From: RGIG1828 sp045654685
GTDB taxonomy: Bacteria > Bacillota > Clostridia > UMGS1810
Assembly: GCA_045654685.1 (NCBI GenBank)
Contig: JAZONV010000023.1
Span: 1-64,000 of the forward strand
Direction: 5' to 3'
DNA length: 64,000 nucleotides
Positions 26,584 to 34,742 of the stretch are shown here, in pieces. A program made the translations under genes and the position numbers. The notes below the pieces were generated by a model that did no database searches, had not been told where the DNA came from, and saw nothing but the letters and a program-made list of their open reading frames with translations. Position 1 is the first letter of the stretch, and each line of letters opens with the position of its first letter.

Positions 26584-27087
26584 TTACTTTTTCACAATGG
26601 CAACTTCTTCCCAACTGTTCCATTCACCAACGTTGGAACCATTACCGAAGATTTTAATATATCTTGCTCTTTGTGTGCCGAGATTGAAAGCTTCATAATC
26701 ATCTGTTGTTCCGCTTGATGTGCCGTTGAACACTTCTTTATATTCAATACCGTCCTCAGATACGGAAATGCTGAGATTGTTCTTTCTCTGATTTCCTTCC
26801 ATAAAGTTCATATAGATTGTATTGAACTCAACAACCTTGGACATATCAATGGTGATATATTGTGAACCGGTTGCCGCCCATCTTGTGGTGGGATCACGGT
26901 CAATGATGTTCATGATACCATTTTCGGGCTGTGGTTCGTCACTTGCCTCAACCTTAACAATTGCATATTCTGTAATACCTTCTATTCCAATTGTTTTATA
27001 GGGTTTGTAGTTAACTCTGTAAACAGACTTAACTGTTGGACAGTTATTATCCAAACATAACGGAATCGGGACTATCCCCCATACCAA
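26584..27087 (-). pseudogene. F5/8 type C (CBM32-like) C-terminal fragment
   Basis: A 167-codon frame ending in a discoidin-type carbohydrate-binding domain: IIDRDPTTRWAATGSQYITI, FNTIYMNFMEGNQRKNNLSI, RARYIKIFGNGSNVGEWNSW. The 40 residues before it (VYRVNYKPYKTIGIEGITEY) look like the end of a linker in a large secreted carbohydrate enzyme, and no signal peptide or catalytic domain remains. Most likely the tail of a deleted lyase or glycosidase. It retains its own terminator. It could still be translated as a stand-alone cytoplasmic domain. Confidence 0.65.
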
Positions 27088-27141
27088 TTTATAATATCAT
27101 TTTATCATATTTAAGACAAGTTGCAACATCAACAAAAGACA

Positions 27142-27230
27142 AAAAAACCCCGAATTTCCCGATGTGTGTTTCTAAAATGGAATTCTGATATAAAATGCAT
27201 CTTGTCCCAATCTTAAAATTCGGGTTTTTT
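27142..27230. repeat. Long inverted repeat with terminator-like arms
   Basis: AAAAAACCCCGAATTT (27142-27157) pairs with AAATTCGGGTTTTTT (27216-27230) across a 58-base loop, with a one-base bulge. Both strands end in a T-run, so it could terminate in either direction or be a small mobile-element relic. It lies between the CBM32 fragment and the divergent GH78-like gene. Confidence 0.55.
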
Positions 27231-27244
27231 GAAGAATTAACACA

Positions 27245-27273
27245 TTGAAAAATAATTTTCGTTATGGTAATAT
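27245..27273 (+). promoter_or_regulatory. Promoter of the GH78-like gene
   Basis: TTGAAA (27245-27250), a 17-bp spacer and TAATAT (27268-27273), about 52 bases before the ATG. Confidence 0.65.
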
Positions 27274-27324
27274 ATAAAATGAAAAATACGCAGATGCGTT
27301 TATCCAAAGGAGGACAAGAGAACC

Positions 27325-29460
27325 ATGTATAAGTGGATCTGGCTTGACAGCAACCTTTATCCCAACAATCAAATTACCCGCTATAGTCTTTTTCATGAGA
27401 ACGGACCTGAAAATTATACTGTGGCAGAATTTGCAAAAACATATGAATTTAAAAAGAAAATAAAAAAAGCCGCTCTAATCATAAGCGGTGATACAAGATT
27501 TCAATTGTATCTTAACGGAGAAATTGTAACCTCCGGACCTGCCATGGTTGGCGGAGACTGGCTCGGAAACAGCACCAAGCGTTCGACTTTTTACGCAACA
27601 CAGATTAGTGTTACACCCGATTGCAACAAACTGAATTTTCTTGCAAGAGTGCTTATGATGCCTATTCAGATGTGCGACTATTCCATGGGACACGGTGGAT
27701 TTATGCTCCACGGAAAAATCACATTTGAAGATGGCACAAAAGAAACAATTTCAACGGATGATACATGGCTTGCAAGAAAACTCGGAGCATATGTAAAACC
27801 TTTTTCCTATGATGAACGTATTTTGCCCGACAATTTTCATAATGCACAAGTAACGGAAGATGTGTGGAACTGCAAAATCTCACCAATACCTCCCATGACG
27901 GAAGAGATACTTTCTCCGTCAGATGACGGATGCATAAACCTTAACGGCAATGAAAAATGCAAAAAAATTTTTGAGTTTGATAAAGTGTATGCAGGATATG
28001 TTTACATCAGGGTTAAGACACAAGGAGAAATTAAAATTGTTGTAAATTGCAAAGAAACCTGCGGAACTTCTGCAATGGAAGAAAAGGCTTTCTCATATGA
28101 AGAAGCCATATTTAACAAAAATTCCGAATATCGAAGCTTCAGACTTCACAGTGCGGCATATTTTGAAGTGGAAGCAGAAAACAATTCCCAAGAGCCTGCA
28201 AAAATTCAAATCAGATTAATTTCAAGGTACTATCCCATTAAGGATGAGGGAAAAATTGAAACCTCCGACAAGTCTCTCAACAACGTTATGGAGCTTTGCG
28301 CACACAATCTCAAAATTTGCCGTCAGAGCATACATCTTGACAGTCCAAAACATTGTGAACCTCTTGCATGTACGGGGGATTACTATATTGAAACCCTCAT
28401 GACACTCTTTACATATGGAGATATGGAACTTGCAAAATCTGACATAAGAAAAACTGCAGGACTTATGAGAGAAAACAACGGCAGAATTTTCCACACCACC
28501 TACAGTCTCATATGGACATACTGGCTCTGGGATGTATATATGTTCACCGGTGAAAAGGAACTCCTTTCCGATTGCCATGATGCGCTTGATATGCTTCTTG
28601 CTCTTTTTGAAACATATATGGGAGAAAACAACCTTGTGGAAACACCGCCGGACTTTATGTTTGTGGATTGGATTTATATTGACGAATTCTGCTTGCATCA
28701 TCCTCCGAAGGCTTTGGGACAGACCTGCCTCAATATGTATTTATATAAGGCTCTGAAAACAGCAGAAAAAATATATACAGAACTTGGCGAACACAACAAA
28801 GCAGAAAAATGCAACAAAAAAGCCGACAAATTAAAAACTGCTGTCAACGAACATCTTTACGACCCGGAAAAAGGAATATATTTTGAAGGGCTAAACACTC
28901 CAACCGAAGAAAATCTCCTCTATGTTTACATGCCTCAAAACACCAATAAGAGATATTACCTGAAACATTCAAACATACTTGCGGCATATTCGGGAATCTG
29001 CAACAAAGAAAATGCATGCAGGCTTATTGATATGATTATGGCAGATGAAATTTCGGGAGATGTTCAGCCATATTTTCTTCATTTTCTTCTCGAAGCCATA
29101 TATGAAAATGGTCTACGCTCAAAATATACCATACAGGTTCTTGAAAAGTGGAAAGATGCTGTCAAGGATTGCGACAAGGGATTGCCCGAAGGGTTTATCC
29201 CCCCTGACCCCACATATCATTTTGACTACAGTCACGGTTGGGGCGGAACACCTGTATATTCTTTCCCAAAAGCACTTTTGGGATTTGAAGTCAGAAAACC
29301 GGCAATGAAAGAAATTAGCGTTTCGCCTGATTTGCTCGGATTGGAATTTGCAAATATCACAATGCCAACACCCTATGGATATGCCAAATTCCACCTTGAA
29401 AAAAGCAAGGAAATAAAATTTGACGTTCCGGATGAAATCTCAGTCAAATCAGAGAGATGA
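27325..29460 (+). CDS. GH78-like alpha-L-rhamnosidase family protein
   Basis: A 711-residue protein with the architecture of a compact GH78 enzyme. An N-terminal beta domain has LIISGDTRFQLYLNGE and GGFMLHGKI. An alpha/alpha-barrel contains LDSPKHCEPLACTGDYYIE, the equivalent of the family's catalytic acid region, and TYSLIWTYWLWDVYMFTGE. It closes with a C-terminal beta sandwich (SHGWGGTPVYSFPKALLG). GH78 enzymes remove L-rhamnose from pectin side chains and glycosides. There is no signal peptide, so it would act on imported oligosaccharides. GGAGG lies nine bases upstream. Within this family it seems divergent, and the exact sugar is uncertain. It is the only intact carbohydrate enzyme of the block. 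Confidence 0.82.
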   Translation: MYKWIWLDSNLYPNNQITRYSLFHENGPENYTVAEFAKTYEFKKKIKKAALIISGDTRFQLYLNGEIVTSGPAMVGGDWLGNSTKRSTFYATQISVTPDCNKLNFLARVLMMPIQMCDYSMGHGGFMLHGKITFEDGTKETISTDDTWLARKLGAYVKPFSYDERILPDNFHNAQVTEDVWNCKISPIPPMTEEILSPSDDGCINLNGNEKCKKIFEFDKVYAGYVYIRVKTQGEIKIVVNCKETCGTSAMEEKAFSYEEAIFNKNSEYRSFRLHSAAYFEVEAENNSQEPAKIQIRLISRYYPIKDEGKIETSDKSLNNVMELCAHNLKICRQSIHLDSPKHCEPLACTGDYYIETLMTLFTYGDMELAKSDIRKTAGLMRENNGRIFHTTYSLIWTYWLWDVYMFTGEKELLSDCHDALDMLLALFETYMGENNLVETPPDFMFVDWIYIDEFCLHHPPKALGQTCLNMYLYKALKTAEKIYTELGEHNKAEKCNKKADKLKTAVNEHLYDPEKGIYFEGLNTPTEENLLYVYMPQNTNKRYYLKHSNILAAYSGICNKENACRLIDMIMADEISGDVQPYFLHFLLEAIYENGLRSKYTIQVLEKWKDAVKDCDKGLPEGFIPPDPTYHFDYSHGWGGTPVYSFPKALLGFEVRKPAMKEISVSPDLLGLEFANITMPTPYGYAKFHLEKSKEIKFDVPDEISVKSER

Positions 29461-29648
29461 ATAAATCTATTTGCAATATGGTCTTAAAATCCAGGTTAAA
29501 CAACATAGAACAACTCAAAAAGATCATATCTGCAATTGTAAAATGTGCAAGGGTATAAAAAGCTAAAAAAATAAGACCTAAGCAAGTAAACTGTAAAGTT
29601 GTATTTTGATGATAATTAAAACTAAATTATCCGCCATATATCCAAAAT

Positions 29649-29705
29649 AAAGTCAGACAATTAACACCAATTATTATAAAACATCAATGTTAATTGTCTG
29701 ACTTT
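29649..29705 (+). terminator. Terminator after the GH78-like gene
   Basis: An 18-bp perfect stem (AAAGTCAGACAATTAACA and complement) with a 21-base loop is followed by a T-rich run. The rest of the 376-base gap (29461-29836) is AT-rich and I see no gene or other signal in it. Confidence 0.75.
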
Positions 29706-29836
29706 AATTTTATTTAATTTTTCAAAAGAGAAACATATTTGTAGACGGTTGTACGCTCATGTCGCACACTCCGGCAAGTTATTAAAACTTCAAATGGCAA
29801 ACTTCAAAGACGGATAACGTAATGAAACTTAAATGC

Positions 29837-30829
29837 TTAGTATCCGAAAACCCTCTGTATATTATCATGTGACAACAAATATGCATTTGAGTTTGGTATA
29901 TATGATACAACACTAACGGGTGTTTGGCTATAACCTTGTTCAAAGTACAAATCACCAAATCCGTACGAGTACACTTTATTCTGATATTCACTTTGACTTA
30001 CCGATTCACCATTTACCATGTATGCAGGGGACATTGAAAATGGTGCTCTTGTTGAATCATTAAAAATACAGTCCTCAATCAATTGTCCGTTTTCCAGTCT
30101 GTATATAGTTGCAATCACGTGCCCCTGACCCGAGTAGACAGATGCCACATAACCGGAATATGGTTTATATTTTATGCTACCCCATGATCCTAAAAATTTA
30201 TATGATTGGCTATTATTTGAATCATATGCAATCAGTTCTGTTACTGTTCCGTTGTAATATGTATATACACATGCTCCTGCTGAATGTGACTCTCCCGAAT
30301 TATACACCAGTTCAGGAATATCATCTTCATCCAAATATATTAGTTCAAAATACAATTTACGTCCGGAATTTACGGCATTTTTCAAGACAGACGCATATTC
30401 TTTCTTATATCCCGATTTATATTCTTCAATTGCTTTATTTAAATTCTCCAAAAGACCTTTTATTCTATTATTTTTGCTGTCGGATACTTGGTTATACATT
30501 CCAAACAGAAAATCTTTTTTCTCTTTATTCCAATCCTCTGAAAATCCATTAATCAAATTGACAATCCGTTCTATAAAATAGTTATACACTTCGCTGTAAT
30601 CAGCATCTGCTTTAAGCAAAATTTCCAACACCTGAGATTCATCATATGCACCAACTGCTTGTTCAAACCTGTTTTTCAAAATCTCAATCTGCTCTTTTCG
30701 AATCCTGGCTTGTTCTTGTTGTTCTGCTATTAGTTTATTTCTTCTGTATGTATTCACACCTATGATTACTCCAATCGTAATTGCGATTAGCAAAACTGCA
30801 CTTATACAGATAGTTAATTTCTTTTTCAT
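29837..30829 (-). CDS. Membrane-anchored protein of unknown function
   Basis: A 330-residue protein with one N-terminal membrane segment (about 5-25), a charged coiled-coil-like stretch (EQQEQARIRKEQIEILKNRF) and an extracytoplasmic domain. That domain contains LIYLDEDDIPELVYNS, a motif common in Clostridia surface lipoproteins of unknown role that resembles a calcium-binding loop, and Ser/Tyr-rich beta strands (ACVYTYYNGTVTELIAYD). I do not recognise a named family. The start at 30829 behind GGTGGGAG is preferred over 30841. It is flanked by noncoding DNA and is probably a single-gene unit. Confidence 0.6.
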   Translation of the reverse strand: MKKKLTICISAVLLIAITIGVIIGVNTYRRNKLIAEQQEQARIRKEQIEILKNRFEQAVGAYDESQVLEILLKADADYSEVYNYFIERIVNLINGFSEDWNKEKKDFLFGMYNQVSDSKNNRIKGLLENLNKAIEEYKSGYKKEYASVLKNAVNSGRKLYFELIYLDEDDIPELVYNSGESHSAGACVYTYYNGTVTELIAYDSNNSQSYKFLGSWGSIKYKPYSGYVASVYSGQGHVIATIYRLENGQLIEDCIFNDSTRAPFSMSPAYMVNGESVSQSEYQNKVYSYGFGDLYFEQGYSQTPVSVVSYIPNSNAYLLSHDNIQRVFGY

Positions 30830-31080
30830 AATATCTCCCACCTTTAGTCATAAAATAATTTTTCTTTGCGACCTATTCAACACAAATTAACACACAAAAA
30901 ATTCAACGTATTTTTTATATCATTAATTTGCATTTTTGTCAATTAAAATTCATCATAACGAAATTGATATCTATCAATATTTGAAATATATTTGTCGAAT
31001 TTTGAAAAGATATATTGATTTAAAATTTAAAAAGTGATACACTAGCAATTAATATTAGTTTTAATCTAAAAGTGTTTAAT

Positions 31081-31494
31081 ATGGAAGAAAACAACAGAAC
31101 AATGATTTTGAGTAGAAAGATTTCTATAATAGGAATTATTTGTTGTATTGTTATTACTTTTATTGGAATATTTTCTGCTTCCGGTGGTTTTATCAATGAT
31201 AACTCATTAACTTTACCAGATGGTAAGCCATCTAATCTTGTAAGCATAGTAAGTGTTCCTTTTCCTAAAAAAGAGGATCTTTACAAATTAAATACAAGTC
31301 CCGAGCATAATGTGGCAGTTGCTGCAAATAATGCTGCAACTGCCGCGGAGAACGCCGCGATTGCCGCTGAAAATGCAAATGTTTCTAATCAAATTCTTTT
31401 AGAGATATCAAAAACAATGTCAACTCTTGTAGGTGTTTGCCTTGTAGCATTTGGGGTGATTGGAACACTTTATTTTTCGCTTAAATTATCTTAA
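31081..31494 (+). CDS. Small two-helix membrane protein, Ala-rich linker
   Basis: A 137-residue protein with two hydrophobic segments, near the N-terminus (ISIIGIICCIVITFIGIFSA) and at the C-terminus (TLVGVCLVAFGVIGTLYFSL). Between them is an Ala/Asn/Glu-rich heptad-like stretch (AATAAENAAIAAENANVSNQ) that could form a coiled coil. No family is recognised and no clear ribosome binding site is visible. A GTG three codons earlier is an alternative start. The low-GC DNA around it and the neighbouring toxin genes suggest accessory DNA. Confidence 0.45.
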   Translation: MEENNRTMILSRKISIIGIICCIVITFIGIFSASGGFINDNSLTLPDGKPSNLVSIVSVPFPKKEDLYKLNTSPEHNVAVAANNAATAAENAAIAAENANVSNQILLEISKTMSTLVGVCLVAFGVIGTLYFSLKLS

Positions 31495-31572
31495 TAATAA
31501 AAATGAATAATGGTTTTTTATAATATTATCATTGTACGTTTATTCTGTCAATTATTTTACATCATTCATTCC

Positions 31573-31857
31573 TTAAGAATGTATAACAACTTCTATATCT
31601 TCATTTCCATATTCTTTTGGTAAGTCTTCAAATAACTCTTTTATTTTTTCGCCATAACCATTGAATTTTTTGTTTAGATATTCAATACCATAAATTTCGA
31701 TTTTTGAATCATGCGGGTAGTCATCACCATCCAAAAAATCCCATAATGCATCAAGATTTTCGCCATAGTATTGCGGTAAATTAAATTTGTTTTTTAATTC
31801 CTTATGTATTTCGCTTATATAATTACAATTTGAAAAATCAAGGTTTATAATATTCAT
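31573..31857 (-). CDS. Barstar-family inhibitor (copy 3)
   Basis: A 94-residue barstar-like protein. The signature LPQYYGENLDALWDFLDG keeps both Asp residues equivalent to barstar Asp35 and Asp39 that plug the barnase active site, and the C-terminus ends IEVVIHS as in barstars. It is about 75% identical to copy 1 at 32193 and clearly diverged from copy 2. It is the last of three barstar genes following a barnase-domain toxin gene. Only a weak GGTGAAA precedes the ATG, so expression may depend on coupling to the upstream genes. Confidence 0.9.
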   Translation of the reverse strand: MNIINLDFSNCNYISEIHKELKNKFNLPQYYGENLDALWDFLDGDDYPHDSKIEIYGIEYLNKKFNGYGEKIKELFEDLPKEYGNEDIEVVIHS

Positions 31858-31874
31858 AGTTTCACCGCATTGAC

Positions 31875-32153
31875 TTAAAAATTGGATATTTCATATGTAA
31901 AATCATGGCATTCGTCGTGCACATCATTAAATATATCAAATATTTTAATCATATATTCTTTCCATTCATCCGGCAAATGTTCTATTCCTACAACGACCAC
32001 ATGTAAATCATACTCGCAGTAATCTCTCATACAATCCCAAAGTGCATCTAAGTTTTCGCCATAAAAATCAGGAAAGTTAAAGGTGTTCTGTATAATTTTG
32101 TGTATATCATTAAAATATTTTACTTTACTAAAATCTAATTTTAAATTAGTCAT
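31875..32153 (-). CDS. Barstar-family inhibitor (copy 2, divergent)
   Basis: A 92-residue barstar-like protein with FPDFYGENLDALWDCMRD, both key Asp residues intact, but otherwise distinct from its two neighbours (for example LHVVVVGIEHLPDEWKEY). This suggests an older duplication or separate acquisition, perhaps giving immunity to a different barnase variant. GAGAGGTG precedes the ATG. It lies 17 bases before copy 3. Confidence 0.88.
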   Translation of the reverse strand: MTNLKLDFSKVKYFNDIHKIIQNTFNFPDFYGENLDALWDCMRDYCEYDLHVVVVGIEHLPDEWKEYMIKIFDIFNDVHDECHDFTYEISNF

Positions 32154-32192
32154 ACTTGTTTCACCTCTCTTTATCTTACTTCTACAAAAGCT

Positions 32193-32477
32193 TTAAGAAT
32201 GTATAATAACTTCTATATCTTCATTTCCATATTCTTTTGGCAGATCTTCAAATAACTGTTTTATTTTTTCACCATACCCATCAAATTTAGTGTTTAAATA
32301 TTCAATACCATAAATTTCTATTCTTGAATTGTGGGGACAATCATCGCCATCTAAACAATCCCACATCGCAGAGAGGTTATTGCCATAGTATTGTGGTATG
32401 TTAAATATTTCTTTGATATATTTAAAGATGTCCATAAAGTAATTGCAATTTGAAAAATCCAATTTTATACTATGCAT
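32193..32477 (-). CDS. Barstar-family inhibitor (copy 1, Asp35 changed)
   Basis: A 94-residue barstar-like protein immediately downstream (11 bases) of the barnase-domain toxin, the usual place for the cognate immunity gene. Its signature reads IPQYYGNNLSAMWDCLDG: the position equal to barstar Asp35 is Ser, while the Asp39 equivalent is kept. Asp35 and Asp39 are both central to classical barnase binding, so this copy may have altered specificity or weaker binding. AGGAGG lies six bases before the ATG. Confidence 0.9.
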   Translation of the reverse strand: MHSIKLDFSNCNYFMDIFKYIKEIFNIPQYYGNNLSAMWDCLDGDDCPHNSRIEIYGIEYLNTKFDGYGEKIKQLFEDLPKEYGNEDIEVIIHS

Positions 32478-32488
32478 ATTCTTCCTCC

Positions 32489-32998
32489 TTACCTTACTTC
32501 TATAAATGTTTCGTAATGATCATATGTTACAAACATTAATCCGTCACTTGAAAATAGAATCCTTCTTTTATTTCTTCTTCCTGATATATAATCAATATCT
32601 GCTTCGTACCATATCCTATTTTGCTTTTCCGGCAGATGGCCATCATCATTTCGATATACTTCTCCATATAGCATATATCCGGGAGCAACATCAGATAACA
32701 TTTTATGATTCTTGTTCCACCCAAGCTTGATTGCATCTGTTTTACTTATGTAGTATTCAGGCAGTTTACCAGTATATTTCAAATGCCAATCCGCACCATC
32801 TAAGCCTTTTTCTGTTGCTTCGCCTGCAAAAAGTGACTTTAATCTTTGAATCGTACAACGGCAATGGGGATGAAGTGGTGGTGAGGGTGCGACTTTTTCC
32901 GATATTTCATAAATTTTGCCGTGGTTATTTTCGCAAGGTTTACAATTTTTCAAGTCAATTACCGTAACCCAATTTTTCCATTTATTGCTTATTTTCAT
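32489..32998 (-). CDS. MuF-like/barnase-domain ribonuclease toxin
   Basis: A 169-residue protein in two parts. Residues 1-50 resemble the end of phage Mu-F/minor-head domains (CKPCENNHGKIYE and PPLHPHCRC). Residues 70-169 are a full barnase-type ribonuclease with LPEYYISKTDAIKLGW, WYEADIDYISGRRNKRRIL and YDHYETF. All catalytic equivalents (barnase Lys27, Glu73, Arg83, Arg87, His102) are present, so it should cleave RNA. There is no signal peptide. It looks like the C-terminal module of a MuF-type polymorphic toxin, cut out as a stand-alone cassette with barstar immunity genes. AAAGGA precedes the ATG. Confidence 0.9.
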   Translation of the reverse strand: MKISNKWKNWVTVIDLKNCKPCENNHGKIYEISEKVAPSPPLHPHCRCTIQRLKSLFAGEATEKGLDGADWHLKYTGKLPEYYISKTDAIKLGWNKNHKMLSDVAPGYMLYGEVYRNDDGHLPEKQNRIWYEADIDYISGRRNKRRILFSSDGLMFVTYDHYETFIEVR

Positions 32999-33160
32999 GT
33001 TTTAAATCCTTTCTTAGTCTGATAATATAATTTTATCAAAAATAAGACAGGCTTGCAGAGCTTAAACGATTAAAAATGAAACATATTCAAATATGCATAG
33101 CACAAGTATTTTCCGTATGTTATTAGTCGAAAAATTGTGCAGTATGGGTGGTTTTAAATA

Positions 33161-33757
33161 CTACCTTTTAGCTACAAAAACAAATGCAAATTCTGTTTCG
33201 TGTTGATGTATAATTGTTAATCCGGATAACCTTATATATTTTGATATTAAATCCGGTTTATCTGGAAATATTTTTACTTTTCGTGTGCTCATATCAATAT
33301 AATCTGATTGGTTTTTGTCAATGGACAATACAAATATTCCATTTTTATTTAAGAGTGATGAAACTTTGTTAATTGCCGTTTGTTTATCTTCGATGTGCAT
33401 AAATGTGAGTGATGAATATATAACATCAAATTTTTGGTTGAAATCATATGTCATAAAGTCACTACAAATCAAACGTATATTTTTAAATTGAAATAAGTTG
33501 CTTTTAGCTCGCTTGATAGTTTTTGAAGATATATCAATTCCGTATAATGTTTTGCATTCAGGTGCGACTTTTAATGCAAGTCTGCCTGTTCCGATTCCGA
33601 TTTCAAGAACGGTTTTGTCTTTGTTAAGTTCCATATTCTGAACAAATTTATCTCCATCCCACTTATTCATATATTCTATTAGCGATAATGTGTCATGTAC
33701 AGGATCATTTCCTTCATCTATCAGCATATCATAATGAGTTTTTGCATCTGTATACAT
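33161..33757 (-). CDS. Class I SAM-dependent methyltransferase
   Basis: A 198-residue Rossmann-fold methyltransferase with SAM-binding motif I VLEIGIGTGRLALKV, acidic residue in LYGIDISSK, motif II FDVIYSSLTFMHIEDK and motif III LLNKNGIFVLSID. The substrate is unknown; it belongs to the generic small-molecule group. It lies next to the small toxin-like locus at 33.8-34.06 kb, whose plus-strand promoter starts only about 30 bases from this gene's start codon. Confidence 0.85.
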   Translation of the reverse strand: MYTDAKTHYDMLIDEGNDPVHDTLSLIEYMNKWDGDKFVQNMELNKDKTVLEIGIGTGRLALKVAPECKTLYGIDISSKTIKRAKSNLFQFKNIRLICSDFMTYDFNQKFDVIYSSLTFMHIEDKQTAINKVSSLLNKNGIFVLSIDKNQSDYIDMSTRKVKIFPDKPDLISKYIRLSGLTIIHQHETEFAFVFVAKR

Positions 33758-33785
33758 ATGGTTTCTCCATTCCCGAAAACAAAAC

Positions 33786-33814
33786 TTGACATATTGTTAA
33801 GTTTGTGATAATAT
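33786..33814 (+). promoter_or_regulatory. Consensus promoter, antisense side of toxin-like locus
   Basis: TTGACA (33786-33791), a 17-bp spacer and TAATAT (33809-33814). Transcription would start at about 33821, the first base of the left inverted-repeat arm, and run toward the peptide gene on the opposite strand. Confidence 0.75.
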
Positions 33815-33820
33815 AAGTAT

Positions 33821-33912
33821 AGCAAGAGGGAACAGCATTAGTTGTTTCCGCAAAAGTTTATAGTTTATTTTATGAAACCGTCACTTTGGCAGAAGTGGCG
33901 GGTATTTCTTTA
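33821..33912 (+). ncRNA. Candidate antisense RNA (type I antitoxin-like)
   Basis: An RNA of about 90 nt is predicted between the plus-strand promoter and the shared hairpin CCGTCACTT/AAGTGGCGG (33878-33901), which is followed by GTATTTCTTTA. It begins with a 5' stem-loop formed by GGAACAGC and GTTGTTTCC and overlaps the 3' end of the peptide mRNA. No ribosome binding site precedes the only short frame inside it. Existence is inferred from sequence alone. Confidence 0.5.
33878..33901. terminator. Shared two-way terminator hairpin
   Basis: CCGTCACTT and AAGTGGCGG form a 9-bp stem (one GU) with a six-base loop, followed by TATTTCTTT on the plus strand and TTTCATAAAAT on the minus strand. It overlaps the stop codon of the 27-residue peptide. 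Confidence 0.6.
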
Positions 33913-33964
33913 TGTAAAGGATAATTATCATCACTAATAAAGTAAAAGAAATTATTTCTTCCAT
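33881..33964 (-). CDS. 27-residue membrane peptide, candidate type I toxin
   Basis: An ORF of 27 codons: MEEIISFTLLVMIIILYIKK, then YPPLLPK. One hydrophobic helix is followed by basic and Pro residues, the layout of Fst/TxpA-type membrane toxins, though I cannot assign it to a named family. AAGGAGG lies eight bases upstream but is locked in a hairpin: CACCTC (33990-33985) pairs with GAGGTG (33976-33971). The last codons form part of a two-way terminator hairpin. It is transcribed from TTGACA-17-TAAAAT at 34058-34030 and faced by a convergent RNA. Confidence 0.6.
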   Translation of the reverse strand: MEEIISFTLLVMIIILYIKKYPPLLPK

Positions 33965-34029
33965 AATTAACACCTCCTTATCATGAGGTGTCGGAAACAA
34001 CCGCCGCTGTTTCTCTTGCTACGAGAGGT

Positions 34030-34058
34030 ATTTTATCATAAAAGGGATATTGTGTCAA
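34030..34058 (-). promoter_or_regulatory. Consensus promoter of the small peptide mRNA
   Basis: Minus-strand TTGACA (34058-34053), a 17-bp spacer and TAAAAT (34035-34030). The predicted start is at about 34023, at the edge of the right inverted-repeat arm. Confidence 0.75.
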
Positions 34059-34627
34059 ATTAAAGTCGAAACAAACTCTTTTATTATCGCTTCCCTGTTT
34101 TTAGTTGTTTCATAATAAGGCAATCCATATAATATACACTGTTCTTTAATTAGCCTACTTATGTTAACGATGTCTATACAGTCTTTGCGATTTTCTTCGT
34201 CAGAACGATAATACGTGTAATCTTTGGGCGTATCATAGGAGTTTAATATATCAAGTCTTTCATCAGGGGTGACATCAGATGATAAAAAATAATATACATC
34301 GCATTTTGAATTATCAATAAATTCGATATAATCACAAGGCAAAAGTTGAAATACATCAATTATCACCCCATAATTACATTCGTCATATTCTCCACTATCA
34401 ATCATTGATCTTATAAAAGGAGCAATTCTTGAACTTATGAATTCAAGATTCTTTTGTGGTTCAATGAATGCTTCAGTGTCTATTTTAGTTTCAGGGAATA
34501 CCTTTTCAATGCCTGCGATAATTGAGTCCATACTGATGTGCTGAAAGCCAAATTTTTCTGCTATTATTTGTGAAACTGTGCTTTTCCCTGCTCGTGGTAC
34601 ACCGGATATTATTATATATTTTTTCAT
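34055..34627 (-). CDS. P-loop nucleoside/small-molecule kinase-like protein
   Basis: A 190-residue P-loop protein. The N-terminus YIIISGVPRAGKSTVSQIIA holds a Walker A (GVPRAGKST), and later segments FQHISMDSIIAGIE, VIIDVFQLLP and FLSSDVTPDERL fit the adenylate/shikimate-kinase-like fold with a lid region. The exact substrate is unknown. The ATG at 34627 behind GAGGTG is preferred to the one at 34639. It sits alone, upstream of the small toxin-like locus, whose minus-strand promoter overlaps its 3' end. Confidence 0.75.
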   Translation of the reverse strand: MKKYIIISGVPRAGKSTVSQIIAEKFGFQHISMDSIIAGIEKVFPETKIDTEAFIEPQKNLEFISSRIAPFIRSMIDSGEYDECNYGVIIDVFQLLPCDYIEFIDNSKCDVYYFLSSDVTPDERLDILNSYDTPKDYTYYRSDEENRKDCIDIVNISRLIKEQCILYGLPYYETTKNREAIIKEFVSTLI

Positions 34628-34742
34628 AAATATATACACCTCATGATTCTAAAAAACTTAGTCCCATCATCGTGATTTTACTCAAAATGATGGGACTAAT
34701 TGTTTTTATTGAATATTATGTTTTAAAGGACTCTTGAAACCC

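Larger units (their letters stand above)
33821..34020. repeat. Inverted repeat bounding toxin-like locus
   Basis: The arm at 33821-33850 (AGCAAGAGGGAACAGC... GTTGTTTCCG) and the arm at 33992-34020 on the other strand (AGCAAGAGAAACAGC... GTTGTTTCCG) match except for about six positions. Each arm starts at the predicted start site of one of two convergent promoters, so both RNAs would share nearly the same 5' hairpin. Confidence 0.8.

Noticed and set aside
33871..33936. 22-codon frame on the antisense RNA of the small toxin-like locus
   Set aside because: It has no ribosome binding site and overlaps the terminator; it is more likely noncoding.
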